Shown one piece after another: positions 51,949 through 60,560 of a stretch of 64,000 bases of DNA. The notes below the pieces were generated by a model. It was given only the letters and a program-made list of their open reading frames with translations, had not been told where the DNA came from and did no database searches. Position 1 is the first letter of the stretch, and each line of letters starts with the position of its first letter. Position numbers and translations under genes: made by a program. Source of the DNA: an uncultured Acidimicrobiales bacterium (lineage in GTDB: Bacteria; Actinomycetota; Acidimicrobiia; Acidimicrobiales; Aldehydirespiratoraceae); the NCBI GenBank assembly GCA_958296055.1, contig CATQHS010000001.1, positions 2,948,277 through 3,012,276 on the forward strand, read 5' to 3'.

Positions 51949-52749
51949 GTGGCCGTGAACATCGACCGCATCACCTCGCTTTTCGGGCTGGAGGGCAAGA
52001 CGGCCGTGGTCACCGGCGGTAGCCGCGGCATCGGCTACATGATCGCGGCCGGGCTGCTCGACGCCGGGTGCCGGGTGATCGTCTCGGCCCGCAAGGAACA
52101 GCCGCTGAGGGCCGCGGCCGCCGAACTGGAGGCCCGAGGCCCCTGCGAGGCCGTCGCCACCGACCTGTCCGACCCCGAGGGCTGCGAGGCCCTGGCCGCC
52201 GCCGTCGCCGACCGGGCCCCCGAGATAAACATCCTGGTCAACAACGCCGGGGCGGCCTGGGGCGCCTCTCTGGACCGGTTCCCGGTCGAGGGCTGGGACA
52301 AGGTGATGGACACCAACGTGCGAGGGCCGTTCCTGCTCGCCCAGAGGCTGCTGCCCCGCCTGCGGACCGCGGCCCGACCCGACGACCCGGCCCGGATAAT
52401 CAACGTCGCCTCCGTCGACGGGATCGCCGTGCCCGAGATGGAGACCTACTCCTACTCGGCCTCCAAGGCCGCCCTCATCATGCTCACCCGCCACCTGGGC
52501 CGGCGGCTGGCCCGCGACCACATCACCGTCAACGCGGTGGCCCCGGGCCCCTTCGACTCCAAGATGATGGCCTTCCTGCTCGACGACCCCGAGGCCCGGG
52601 CCGAGGTGGCGGCCGGGATACCCCTGGGCCGCATAGGCGCCCCCGACGACATGGCCGGCGCCGTCATCTATCTGGCGTCACGGGCCGGCGCCTACCTCAC
52701 CGGGGCGGTGCTGCCGGTGAGCGGTGGCCGGGCCTGCGTGTCCGGGTAG
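51949..52749 (+). CDS. short-chain dehydrogenase/reductase
   Basis: 266 aa classical SDR. TVVTGGSRGIGY-type cofactor motif (AVVTGGSRGIGYMIAAG), ILVNNAGAAWGA, catalytic INVASVDG and YSYSASKAAL (YxxxK), and VNAVAPGPFDSKMM. Resembles gluconate/3-oxoacyl reductase-like members. GTG 51949 has GGAG 9 bases upstream; GTG 51955 is the alternative. The truncated nucleoside hydrolase frame begins directly after its TAG. Confidence 0.9.
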   Translation: MAVNIDRITSLFGLEGKTAVVTGGSRGIGYMIAAGLLDAGCRVIVSARKEQPLRAAAAELEARGPCEAVATDLSDPEGCEALAAAVADRAPEINILVNNAGAAWGASLDRFPVEGWDKVMDTNVRGPFLLAQRLLPRLRTAARPDDPARIINVASVDGIAVPEMETYSYSASKAALIMLTRHLGRRLARDHITVNAVAPGPFDSKMMAFLLDDPEARAEVAAGIPLGRIGAPDDMAGAVIYLASRAGAYLTGAVLPVSGGRACVSG

Positions 52750-53490
52750 GGCCGGGACCGCTTCCACTGGAACGAGATGTGGGGCCACGAGGGCGCGGGG
52801 GTGCTGACCGACGAGGAGCGGCGGGTGCCCGACGCCGAGCCGCGCCGTGAGGACGCGGCCCGGTTCATCCTCGACGCCGCGGCGCGGGCCCGCGATCGCC
52901 TGAACGTGATCACCATCGGCCCGGTGACCAACCTGGCGCTGGCGCTCCAAATGGAGCCGGGGCTGGCGGAGGCGCTGGGCCCGGTGACGATCATGGGCGG
53001 CCTGGTCGATCGCGGCGCGGTGGCCTGGCCCGCCTACTTCGAGACGAACCTCAACGCCGACCCGCTCGCCGCCGAGGTGGTGCTCGGTTCCCCGCTGGAC
53101 ATCACGCTGGTGCCGCTGGAGGTCACCCTGCAGGTGTACCTCGGTCGAGCCGACCGCGATCGCCTGGCCCGGGACGGAGGCCCGGTCTCTCAGAGGCTGG
53201 CCCGGCTCATCGACGAGATGCGCGAGCCGTTCCTCGCCTTCAACGAGAGAAACGGCCTAGACGGCTCCCACTTCGACGAGCGCACCTACATGCACGACCC
53301 GCTCGCCGTGCACGTCGCCCTCGGGGGCTCGCACGCGACCGTGCGGGAGACCCACATCGCCGTCGAGTACGAGGGACAGATCCTGCGAACCGTCGAGCAC
53401 GCCGATCGCCGCCCCAACATGCGGGTGTGCGTCGCCGCGGACGGGCCCGCATTCGTGTCCGGCTGGGTGGACGCGGTCATCGGCGTCTGA
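52750..53490 (+). pseudogene. 5'-truncated inosine-uridine nucleoside hydrolase
   Basis: The frame resembles the C-terminal three quarters of a nucleoside hydrolase: HEGAGVLTD, LNVITIGPVTNLALAL, PVTIMGGLVDRGAVAWPAYF, ETNLNADPLAAEVVL, MHDPLAVHVAL. The N-terminal ~75 residues with the calcium-binding DTDxxxDD motif are missing; similarity starts immediately after the SDR stop. The first ATG is 52777. Without the metal site it should be inactive, so I call it a truncated remnant although the frame is intact. Confidence 0.7.
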
Positions 53491-53617
53491 CCGAACCCCG
53501 GCCCGCCCGGGGGCGAGCCCGGCCCAACCGGGCGTGGTGGAATCGGGCTCGGGGCGCTCTACCCTCGACCGGGCGCCTGGAGCCGGGTCCGGGCCGCAAA
53601 GCCGTGCCGGGAGGCCG

Positions 53618-53911
53618 ATGCCAGTGGCAACGGGACGATCCAGCTTCGCAAAACGCCAGCGGGACATGGCCAAGAAGGCCAAAGCCGAAGCCAAGCGCCA
53701 GCGGCGGTTCGAGCGCGGCGGGGCCGACCTTCTCGACGACGCCGACATGGACGGAGACAGCGAAGCCCCGGTGCCCGGGCCCGCCCTCAGCAACGACGAG
53801 ATCATGGCGAAAGTGGCCGACCTGCACCACCGCTACGACAAGGGCTTGGTGGATCTCGACACCTTCGACGAGCAGAAGGCCTTGCTGATGGAGCAGATCT
53901 CCATCGACTGA
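53618..53911 (+). CDS. small SHOCT-like protein
   Basis: 97 aa. A basic, alanine-rich helix (FAKRQRDMAKKAKAEAKRQ) is followed by an acidic stretch and a C-terminal SHOCT-like helix pair (IMAKVADLHHRYDKGLVDLD, FDEQKALLMEQI). SHOCT domains usually mediate oligomerisation. Function unknown. GGGAGG lies 3 bases before ATG 53618 and 9 before GTG 53624, so either may be the start. Confidence 0.65.
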   Translation: MPVATGRSSFAKRQRDMAKKAKAEAKRQRRFERGGADLLDDADMDGDSEAPVPGPALSNDEIMAKVADLHHRYDKGLVDLDTFDEQKALLMEQISID

Positions 53912-53959
53912 CGGGCCTGTTTGGCCCGGGGCTACCGGAGCGACGCAAGGAGCGGGCCG

Positions 53960-55117
53960 GTGAGAACACGAGTGACCGAGATGCTCGGGATCGAGTTCCC
54001 GATCCTCGCCTTCAGCCACTGCCGCGACGTGGTGGCCGCGGTGTCCAAGGCCGGCGGCATGGGCGTGCTCGGGGCGGTGGCCCACACGCCCGACGCCCTG
54101 GAGATGGACCTCGACTGGATCGAGGCTGAGATCGGCGACCGGCCCTACGGGGTCGATCTCATCATCCCGGCCCGCTACGCGGGCGACGACGCCGGCGGCT
54201 ACTCGCTGGAGGAGATCCGGGGGTTGATCCCGGCCGCCCACGCCGCTTTCGTCGAGGACATCCTGGCCCGCTACGACGTGCCGCCCCTGCCCTCGGGCGG
54301 CGGGGCCGGGGCCGGGGGGACGGTGCCGGTGGGGGTGGGGCCCACCGGCGGCGACGCGCCGTTCTCGGCCAACGCGGCCGGACCCCAGCTCGACATCGCC
54401 TTAGCCCACCGGACCGCCTTCGTGGCCAACGCCCTGGGGCCGCCCCCTCAGTCGATGATCGACGCGGTCAAGGACTCCGGCCGCCTGGTGGGGGCCCTGG
54501 CCGGCCGGGCCGTCCACGCCGAGCGCCACGCCGCCGCCGGGGTCGACGTCATCATCGCCCAGGGATACGAGGCCGGGGGCCACACCGGCGAGATCGGCTC
54601 GATGGTGCTCATCCCCGAGATCGCCGACGCGGTGGACGTGCCGGTGCTGGGGGCGGGCGGCATCGGCCGGGGCCGCCAGATGGCCGCCGCCCTGGCCTTG
54701 GGCGCGGAGGGGGTGTGGTGCGGGTCGGTGTGGCTCACCACCGCCGAGGCCGAGACCCACCCGGTGGTGAAGGACAAGATGCTGGCCGCCTCTTCGGCCG
54801 ACACCGTGCGGTCCCGGTCGCTCACCGGCAAGCCGGCCCGCATGCTCAAGTCGGCTTGGACCGAGGAGTGGGCCCGGGCCGACACCCCCGAGCCCCTGGC
54901 CATGCCCCTGCAGCCCATCCTGTCTGAGGAGGCCCAGCGTCGGATCGCCCGGGCCGCGCACCGGGCCGGGTCGGGGGCGGAGAAGCTGGTCAACTACTAC
55001 GTGGGCCAGATAGTGGGTGCCATGGACAAGCCCAAGACCAGCCGCCAAGTGGTCTACGACCTGGTGGAGGAGTTCATCGACGCCGTCTCCGGGCTGGCCC
55101 GCCGACTCGACGACTGA
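53960..55117 (+). CDS. nitronate monooxygenase-family flavoprotein
   Basis: FMN-binding TIM barrel, 385 aa, of the nitronate monooxygenase/2-nitropropane dioxygenase family. Features: MLGIEFPILAFSHCRDVVAA, AGGMGVLGAVAHTPD, VDVIIAQGYEAGGHTGEIGS (phosphate/flavin and catalytic region) and VPVLGAGGIGRGRQMAAALA. A Gly-rich insertion sits near residue 118. GTG 53960 has AAGGAG about 8 bases upstream. True substrate unknown. Confidence 0.9.
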   Translation: MRTRVTEMLGIEFPILAFSHCRDVVAAVSKAGGMGVLGAVAHTPDALEMDLDWIEAEIGDRPYGVDLIIPARYAGDDAGGYSLEEIRGLIPAAHAAFVEDILARYDVPPLPSGGGAGAGGTVPVGVGPTGGDAPFSANAAGPQLDIALAHRTAFVANALGPPPQSMIDAVKDSGRLVGALAGRAVHAERHAAAGVDVIIAQGYEAGGHTGEIGSMVLIPEIADAVDVPVLGAGGIGRGRQMAAALALGAEGVWCGSVWLTTAEAETHPVVKDKMLAASSADTVRSRSLTGKPARMLKSAWTEEWARADTPEPLAMPLQPILSEEAQRRIARAAHRAGSGAEKLVNYYVGQIVGAMDKPKTSRQVVYDLVEEFIDAVSGLARRLDD

Positions 55118-55211
55118 CCGCCGGTGCCGCCGATGGCTATGTTGCCATTGTCCTATTACACTGTTAGAGACTGGTTGGAGACTGACGCTTAGAAGCTGAG
55201 GGGGAGGCGCT
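55118..55211 (+). promoter_or_regulatory. promoter region of the ADC-like/TetR operon
   Basis: AT-richer than its surroundings. TTGCCA (from 55143) and TAGAGA are 17 bases apart; TACACT at 55157-55162 is another -10 candidate. GAGACTG occurs twice with an 11-bp period (55167 and 55178), a possible binding site, perhaps for the TetR protein encoded in the same operon. Confidence 0.35.
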
Positions 55212-55976
55212 GTGACCGACGTACCGATGTCCAGACCCGGCGAGGTGGCCGGCTGGCCCAAGCTGGTGGTCCGCTACCGCACCGAGCCGGCCGGGGTCGG
55301 CCAGCTCGTCCCGCCGGGGCTGGTGCCGGGCGAGCCGATCGTCACCGTGGGCGTCTACTGCGTGCCCATTCTGGGCGAGCCCGAGTTCGGGGTCAGCATC
55401 AAGGTGCCGGCCGTCTGGAACGGCGTCGAGGGCCTCTACAACCTGGGCATGGGCATAGACCAAGAGGCAGCGGTGTTCGTCAGCGGCGAGACCAACGGCC
55501 AGCCCAAGTTCCTGTGCGACATCCGCTACTACCGCCTGGGCGACCGGGTTGCGGCCCGGGCCACCCATCAGGGCTACACGTTCGTCCGGTTCGAGGGGGA
55601 CGTGACCGGGGCGGCCGAGCTGGCCGCTGGCGATGTCGTCGAGCACGAGTGGTGGGTCAAGTACTCGCGGGCCATCGGCGGTGCCGAGAAGGAGTACGAC
55701 TTCCCGCCCCACGTGGTGGACGTGGCCACCACCTTCGCCCAAAAGCACGTGGAGGACGTGGACGGCCGCCTCGAGCTGCTCGACAGCCCCTGGGACCCGG
55801 TGGCCCGGTACCTGCCGATCGTCGAGCAGCTCTCGGCCCAGCTTGTGACCCATCAGCCCAAGGCCCGCAACATCGCCAACGCCGGCCCGCTCGACCCCGA
55901 CGCCTTCTGGCCCCACGCCGACACCATCGGCGGTTCGCGCTGGCCCGGCAGCTCAGGCGGTCCCCGCCCCCTCTGA
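55212..55976 (+). CDS. acetoacetate decarboxylase family protein
   Basis: 254 aa. GEPIVTVGVYCVPILGEPEF, VWNGVEGLYNLGMGIDQEAA and especially GETNGQPKFLCDIRYYRLGD, which aligns with the catalytic-lysine segment of acetoacetate decarboxylases (GxxxGxPK). Many family members are not true decarboxylases. GGGGAGG precedes the GTG. TetR starts 4 bases after its stop, so the two are one operon. Confidence 0.82.
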   Translation: MTDVPMSRPGEVAGWPKLVVRYRTEPAGVGQLVPPGLVPGEPIVTVGVYCVPILGEPEFGVSIKVPAVWNGVEGLYNLGMGIDQEAAVFVSGETNGQPKFLCDIRYYRLGDRVAARATHQGYTFVRFEGDVTGAAELAAGDVVEHEWWVKYSRAIGGAEKEYDFPPHVVDVATTFAQKHVEDVDGRLELLDSPWDPVARYLPIVEQLSAQLVTHQPKARNIANAGPLDPDAFWPHADTIGGSRWPGSSGGPRPL

Positions 55977-55980
55977 CCCG

Positions 55981-56697
55981 GTGACCGAGACCGCCGGGGA
56001 GCGGCGGGCCCAGCAGTCGCGAGAGGCCGCCAAGAGCGGCGAGCCCGGCCGCGGCGGTGAGCCTGCCCGCCGCGAGCCCCAGGGCATCACCGCGGAGATG
56101 ATCCTCGACGCCGCGGTCAAGATTCTCGAAGAGGAGGGCCACGCCGCGGTGACCATGCGGCGGGTGGCCGGCGACCTCGGGGTGGCACCCCCCACCGTCT
56201 ACTGGCACGTGGGCAACAAGGAGGCGCTTTGGGCGCGGCTGATGGACCGCCTCGAGCAGGACCTGAGGTGCGTTCAGCCCGTCGGTTCGACCCCGGCGGA
56301 GCGCATCTGCTCGGTGGTGAGGGGCCTGCACCAGCAGCTCCGCCGCTCCCCGGCCCTGCACGCCCTGGCCGAGGTGACGGGAAGGTCCCTGACGCTGTAC
56401 TCGCCGTCCCAGAGCGTGCTGGTGGCCGAGTTCCAGAGGGCCGGGATGTCACCCCGGCAGGTGGGGTTCGCCCTGCACAACCTGCTGGCCTTCAGCGCCT
56501 CGTTCTTCTACGTCGATGTGTTCCTACTGAAGGAGGGGCGGCGGACCCACCACTTCGCCGGCCCCGATGCCCTGGCCCCAGAGCTGGACCCCGACACGGC
56601 CGCGGCGGTCACCTCCGACGCCGACATGGACGCCGTCTTCGAGTTCCAGCTCGCCGGCTTGGTCGACTCGCTGCTGGCCCTGGGCGACGATGGTTGA
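55981..56697 (+). CDS. TetR family transcriptional regulator
   Basis: 238 aa. After a charged ~35-residue extension comes the TetR helix-turn-helix: ITAEMILDAAVKILEEEGHA, VTMRRVAGDLGVAPPTVYWH, VGNKEALWARLMDRL. The C-terminal ligand domain has hydrophobic helices (HNLLAFSASFFYVDVFLL). Probably controls the ADC-like gene upstream. The stop lies at the left end of a repeat shared with the convergent amidohydrolase. Confidence 0.9.
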   Translation: MTETAGERRAQQSREAAKSGEPGRGGEPARREPQGITAEMILDAAVKILEEEGHAAVTMRRVAGDLGVAPPTVYWHVGNKEALWARLMDRLEQDLRCVQPVGSTPAERICSVVRGLHQQLRRSPALHALAEVTGRSLTLYSPSQSVLVAEFQRAGMSPRQVGFALHNLLAFSASFFYVDVFLLKEGRRTHHFAGPDALAPELDPDTAAAVTSDADMDAVFEFQLAGLVDSLLALGDDG

Positions 56698-56775
56698 GGG
56701 CGCTCGAGGTTGAGGGTTTAGGGAACTCGGGGCCGGAGGGCGCTCGGGAGGTTGGGGGGAGGTTGAGGGCGCTCA
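56692..56775. repeat. junction repeat between TetR and amidohydrolase
   Basis: GGTTGAGGGCGCTC occurs exactly at 56692-56705 (with the TetR stop) and 56761-56774 (with the amidohydrolase stop), with degenerate partial copies between. Confidence 0.7.
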
Positions 56776-58071
56776 GATCTCCAGCGGCACCCGCTGGTTG
56801 AGCGGGTTCATGCCCGGGCACCCCTTGGCCTCTTCGGGGATGTCGCCGTAGTCGATCCCGGCAGCCACCTCGGCCTTGGTGAGGCAGTACTGCTCGGCCA
56901 GCGGGGCCAGAGCGTCGAGGTCGAAATTGTAGAGCTTGGCCGCGTTGGCGGTCAGCAGAGTGGTGGCGTCGTCGACGGGCATGCCGCCGAAGGTGAGTTT
57001 GAGGTGGTCCTTGGTGAACGGGTGCGAACCCTCGGTGTGGGGGTAGTCCGAGCCCCACATGATCTTGTCGAGCCCGATCTCGGCGGGCAGGTGGGCCTCG
57101 CTGGGCCGCAGGAAGCTGGCGCCTATGTAGCACTGGCGCTGCCAGTACTCGCTCGGCTTCAGCGACATCTGCGCCACCGCCATGCCCCCGAAGATCGACT
57201 CCGAGCCGTAGGCGGAGTACTTCATGCGGTAGTAGAAGGAGTCGAGCTCCTCGAGGACGCCGGGGAGCCAGGCCGTGCCGGTCTCGGTGTTCACGAACCG
57301 GATGCCGGGGTGGCGCTCGAACACGCCCGAGAACATCAGGTGCCACAGGGCCCGCTGGGACCACCACTTGACCTCGATCAGGTACATGGCCAGCGACGCC
57401 GGAAAGTGGTTGCCGAAGAAGGGGGTGGCCCCGCCGGCGTGGTGGTTCAGCGGCAAGCCGCTGGCTTCGACCGCGGCCCAGATGGGCTCGTAGGTCTTGG
57501 AGTACAGCGGCTCGAAGGGGGAGTCGGGGGGCGCTCCGGGCAGGAGGATCCCGCCCCTGAACCCGTTCTCGGCCGCCCACTCGATCTCGGCCACCGAACC
57601 CTCGACGTCGCCGAGGAAGATCTGGGCGATGCCCGCGCAGCGCTCAGGGGCTTGGCTGGTTAGGTCGTGCATCCAGCGGTTGTGGGCTCGCAGGCCCGCC
57701 CACCGGCGCTCGAAGTCGTCGGTGTAGGGCGGGGCCTCCAGCGCGGTGGCGGCGGGCGGAGCGAACGGCGGCTGGGTGTTGGGGAACATGACCTCGGCGA
57801 CCACGCCGTCGGCGGACTGCTCTCTGAGGCGCCGCTCAATCGACCAGTTCCGGTCGCCGTCGGCTATGGGATCGCCGTCCACGCCCACGCTGCGGGTGCT
57901 CTTGCGGCCCTTCCGGGCCTGCGCCTCGGCCGCCGCAGCCTGAGTCCGCTCGATCTCGTCGGCCCACTCGTCGAAGTCGGAGTGGTACTTCGACTCCAGG
58001 TAGGGCCGGTATTGCCGCAGGTCGCCACCGCAGTGGGTGTCGGCCGAGATGACGATGTGGTGCTCCGCCAT
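56773..58071 (-). CDS. amidohydrolase family 2 protein
   Basis: 432 aa TIM-barrel protein of the ACMSD-like amidohydrolase family. The N-terminus has VISADTHCGGDL, then AEVMFPNTQPPF, GFRGGILLPGAPPD, LPLNHHAGGATPFF (metal-site histidine), GIRFVNTETGTAW and the C-terminal DKIMWGSDYPHTEGSHPF with the catalytic Asp. Such proteins decarboxylate or hydrolyse aromatic acids; substrate unknown. Start ATG. Convergent with TetR. Confidence 0.88.
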   Translation of the reverse strand: MAEHHIVISADTHCGGDLRQYRPYLESKYHSDFDEWADEIERTQAAAAEAQARKGRKSTRSVGVDGDPIADGDRNWSIERRLREQSADGVVAEVMFPNTQPPFAPPAATALEAPPYTDDFERRWAGLRAHNRWMHDLTSQAPERCAGIAQIFLGDVEGSVAEIEWAAENGFRGGILLPGAPPDSPFEPLYSKTYEPIWAAVEASGLPLNHHAGGATPFFGNHFPASLAMYLIEVKWWSQRALWHLMFSGVFERHPGIRFVNTETGTAWLPGVLEELDSFYYRMKYSAYGSESIFGGMAVAQMSLKPSEYWQRQCYIGASFLRPSEAHLPAEIGLDKIMWGSDYPHTEGSHPFTKDHLKLTFGGMPVDDATTLLTANAAKLYNFDLDALAPLAEQYCLTKAEVAAGIDYGDIPEEAKGCPGMNPLNQRVPLEI

Positions 58072-58144
58072 CGGGTCCTCCTGATCTCGCCCTTTGGCTC
58101 ACTATACCGCTGTTATAACGCCCGGTCCGCGGTTGCGGGGCCGG

Positions 58145-58500
58145 TTGCTTGTCGGCCTGCGGGTCCTGTCACGGGTTGCTCCCTTTTTGGGCGCTTGCTC
58201 TCTCCGGCCGGCGGGTCCTGTCACGGGGGCGGTCGTCGCCGCAAGCGGCGCCGACGCTAACCCCCGCGCCACCCCCCGGCCTGGCGCACGAGCCCGATCG
58301 AGCCGGTTGCCCCCTTTTTGGGCGCTTGCTCTCTCCGGCCGGCGGGTCCTGTCACGGGGGCGGTCGTCGCCGCGGGTGCGGCGCCGACGCTGGCCCCCGT
58401 GCCACCCCCCGGCCTGGCGGGGCCGGTGTCTGGGGACTGGTTGTCTGGTTCGCTCCGGGTCTGTGCTACCCCCCGGCCTGGCGGGCCGGTGTCTGGGACT
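58145..58500 (+). repeat. left cluster of GTCCTGTCAC modules
   Basis: The 470-base gap between the amidohydrolase and the HNH gene has no gene but several copies of one module. A short copy (core 58163-58172) is followed 52 bases later by a full copy (core 58215-58224) and 131 bases after that by a second full copy (core 58346-58355). Full copies run CTTGCTCTCTCCGGCCGGCG, core, an internal palindrome (GGTCGTCGCCGC / GCGGCGCCGACG), then GCCACCCCCCGGCCTGGCG. A fragment of the last part recurs at 58463. Confidence 0.85.
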
Positions 58501-58540
58501 CTCGGTCACCCGATTTTCTCCGGTCCACCTGATTACTCGG

Positions 58541-59971
58541 TCAGGGGTTGAAGAGGGCGGGGGCGGTCGGCGGGGGCGGGTCGGGGCCGTTGGTGGGGTG
58601 GGCTGACCTGGGGCGGTTTGAGGTGGGGCTGGTTCGGGCTCGGGTTATGGGCGGCTGCGGGCTGCGGCTTGGTCGGGGTCGGCGGGGGTCGTGGGGGTGT
58701 TGGTCGTGGGGGTGTTGGTCGTGGGGGTGTTGGGGGTTGGCGGGGTTGGGTGAACGTAGGGGGTTGGGGGGTTGGAGGGCGGGTTTGCCGTTTTGGTGGG
58801 TGACTTGCCAGTGGTGGTCGTGGATGTTGTGGTGGCAGCGCCAGCAGACGAGTACGAGGTTTTCGATGTCGGTTCGGCGGGATTGGGCGTAGGGGACGAT
58901 GTGGTGGGCTTGGCATTGGCTGGGTTCGGCGCCGCAGCCGATGCAGCCTCCGTCGCGGGCGATGAGGGCTCGCCATTGTTTGGTGGTGGCGGTGCGGACG
59001 GTGGCTCCGTGGTAGAGGGGCTTGCCTTCGCTGAACAAGATGCCGGTGAGTTGGGCGTCGCAGGCGATGCGCTGCAGCACCTCCGGGGGCACGGGCCCGG
59101 TGCCGGGGATCTCGCAGCGCCCGGTGGGGTTGTCGCCGGTTAGGACGCCGATGTCGGCCACGGCGATGATCTCGGCCTTGGGCCGCCCGCCGGAGTCACT
59201 GCGGCCCTTGGCGTCGGCGGTGCCGGAGGTCAACAGGTCCAAGGCGTCGGCCCGGAGTTGATCCCAAGACCTCGATCCTTCTCCGCCGTCGGTGCTGTCG
59301 CTGTCGTTTGAGGCGAGTCGGGTGCGGGCTTCTTGTTGGTCTTGGCGGCGCAGTTGTTCGGCGGTGTCTTGGAGCCGGGAGCAGATGCGGGTGCCGGTCT
59401 CGGGGTCCAACAGGCCGTCGAGGCGGACCATGCCGTCCTGTTGTTTCGAGGTCCGCAGGTATCGGCGGCGGCGCTTGTTCATCCAGTCGCCGTGGCCGTG
59501 GTCGGGCTGGTGGCGCTGAGTCCAAGCACTGGCCTCGCGAGCGAACCGGTCAGGCGGCAGTTCCTTGGCCATCGCCAACAGATCAGCCGCGGAGCCCACC
59601 GCCTCGGGGGCAGTCCGCTGGGCCGCGTCCGCCAACCGCTCGGCGTTGGCCAAGGACACCTCCCCGGCATCGACCGCCGTGCGCAGCCCGGGCATTTCAT
59701 CGAGCACATCCGCGGTGCCGAGGCTTCTGCGGGCCTGGAGCTTGGACTTGCCCGCCCGGTCCCGCAGCACCGACGCCCCGCCGTCGCCGTGGCCTTCGCG
59801 CCAAGCGATTGATCGGGCCGCGTCGGTCTGCAACGCCGCCACCTTGGCCTCCCAAGACCGGCTGGCCGCGATCAGGTCCTTCAAACGGGCCACCGGCAGC
59901 TCCCCCGACCGCACCGCTTCCAGCAGCCGGGCCATGCCCCTGTCGACAGATCCGACCGTATCAGTGAACAT
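58541..59971 (-). CDS. DUF222 / HNH endonuclease (13E12 repeat family)
   Basis: 476 aa. The N-terminal DUF222 helical domain (SWEAKVAALQTDAARSIAW, ARRSLGTADVLDEMPGLRTA) leads to an HNH nuclease domain near residues 345-390: CIGCGAEPSQCQAHHIVPYA, NLVLVCWRCHHNIHDHHW, with zinc-binding CxxC pairs. The C-terminal ~80 residues are Pro/Arg-rich and include three HPHDQ repeats. On the minus strand TAGAGT lies 6 bases before the ATG, so it is probably leaderless. Inverted copies of one repeat module flank it on both sides. Confidence 0.9.
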   Translation of the reverse strand: MFTDTVGSVDRGMARLLEAVRSGELPVARLKDLIAASRSWEAKVAALQTDAARSIAWREGHGDGGASVLRDRAGKSKLQARRSLGTADVLDEMPGLRTAVDAGEVSLANAERLADAAQRTAPEAVGSAADLLAMAKELPPDRFAREASAWTQRHQPDHGHGDWMNKRRRRYLRTSKQQDGMVRLDGLLDPETGTRICSRLQDTAEQLRRQDQQEARTRLASNDSDSTDGGEGSRSWDQLRADALDLLTSGTADAKGRSDSGGRPKAEIIAVADIGVLTGDNPTGRCEIPGTGPVPPEVLQRIACDAQLTGILFSEGKPLYHGATVRTATTKQWRALIARDGGCIGCGAEPSQCQAHHIVPYAQSRRTDIENLVLVCWRCHHNIHDHHWQVTHQNGKPALQPPNPLRSPNPANPQHPHDQHPHDQHPHDPRRPRPSRSPQPPITRARTSPTSNRPRSAHPTNGPDPPPPTAPALFNP

Positions 59972-60060
59972 ACGATCACTCTACACCACCCGTGAGATAA
60001 TCACACCTTATATCCTGAAATAATCTAGAAAATATCTAAAAATATTGTAGAGGAGAGTCA
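59972..60060. other. AT-rich interval upstream of the HNH gene
   Basis: About 90 bases of strongly AT-rich sequence (TAATCTAGAAAATATC, TAAAAATATTGTAG), unlike anything else within 10 kb. It holds the HNH promoter on the minus strand. No gene is visible. Confidence 0.6.
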
Positions 60061-60073
60061 GTTGGCCCTGCGC

Positions 60074-60174
60074 GGTGCGCCAGGCCGGGGGGTTGCCCCC
60101 GTGACAGGACCCGCCCGCCGGACAGAGCAAGTGCTCAAGGGGAAGCAACCCCGTGACAGGACCCGCCGGCCGGA
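60074..60174 (-). repeat. right cluster of GTCCTGTCAC modules (inverted)
   Basis: Two copies on the minus strand with cores at 60101-60110 and 60153-60162, 52 bases apart, the same spacing as the outer two left copies. The first keeps the ends of the full module (CTTGCTCTGTCC..., CCCCCCGGCCTGGCGCAC) but lacks the internal palindrome. Together with the left cluster they form a long inverted repeat around the HNH gene. Confidence 0.85.
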
Positions 60175-60187
60175 TACAGAACCCCCG

Positions 60188-60560
60188 CTAACCGAACGAA
60201 AGACCGACCAACCGCTCGCTCAGCTCCCACAGCCGCCCGGCGGTGTCGGGGTTGTCGATCCACGGCTCGTAGCCCTGCTCGCCGGGGCCGGGGGCGGCGG
60301 GCCCGCAGTCGGCCAGGTAACAGCCGTTGTGAGCGTCCGCCTCGGGGGCGGTGGCCGCCCACACTTGAGTCGCCGCGCCCGCCTCGATGCTCTTGAATCG
60401 CAGGCCGCCCCCGCCCCCACTTCTCTCGGCCCGCTGCCTCAGCGCCTGGATTAGCTCGGGGGTGAGGTGGCGGCCGAGCCGAGTGGCGATGGCGCCGGGG
60501 TGGACCGAGAACGACAGCAGCTCACCGTCGAACCGGCGAGCCAGTTCGGCGGCGAAGCCG
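60188..60560 (-). pseudogene. C-terminal fragment of a short-chain dehydrogenase
   Basis: The minus-strand frame reads FAAELARRFDGELLSFSVHP, GAIATRLGRHLTPELI, FKSIEAGAATQVWAAT and PWIDNPDTAGRLWELSERLV, the C-terminal part of a retinol-dehydrogenase-like SDR. The cofactor motif and YxxxK are missing: similarity stops at about 60560 and no start codon serves this frame. A 5'-truncated relic. Confidence 0.7.

Noticed and set aside
58145-58500. A CRISPR array, because of repeated units
   Set aside because: Units are ~95 bp, differ in spacing (52 and 131), occur inverted elsewhere and have no uniform spacers or cas genes.
58149-58606. Several overlapping open frames in the repeat cluster left of the HNH gene
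   Set aside because: They translate the repeat module in different frames (for example GRRVLSRGR, PAGGSCHGG); no frame is preferred, so the sequence is non-coding repeat.
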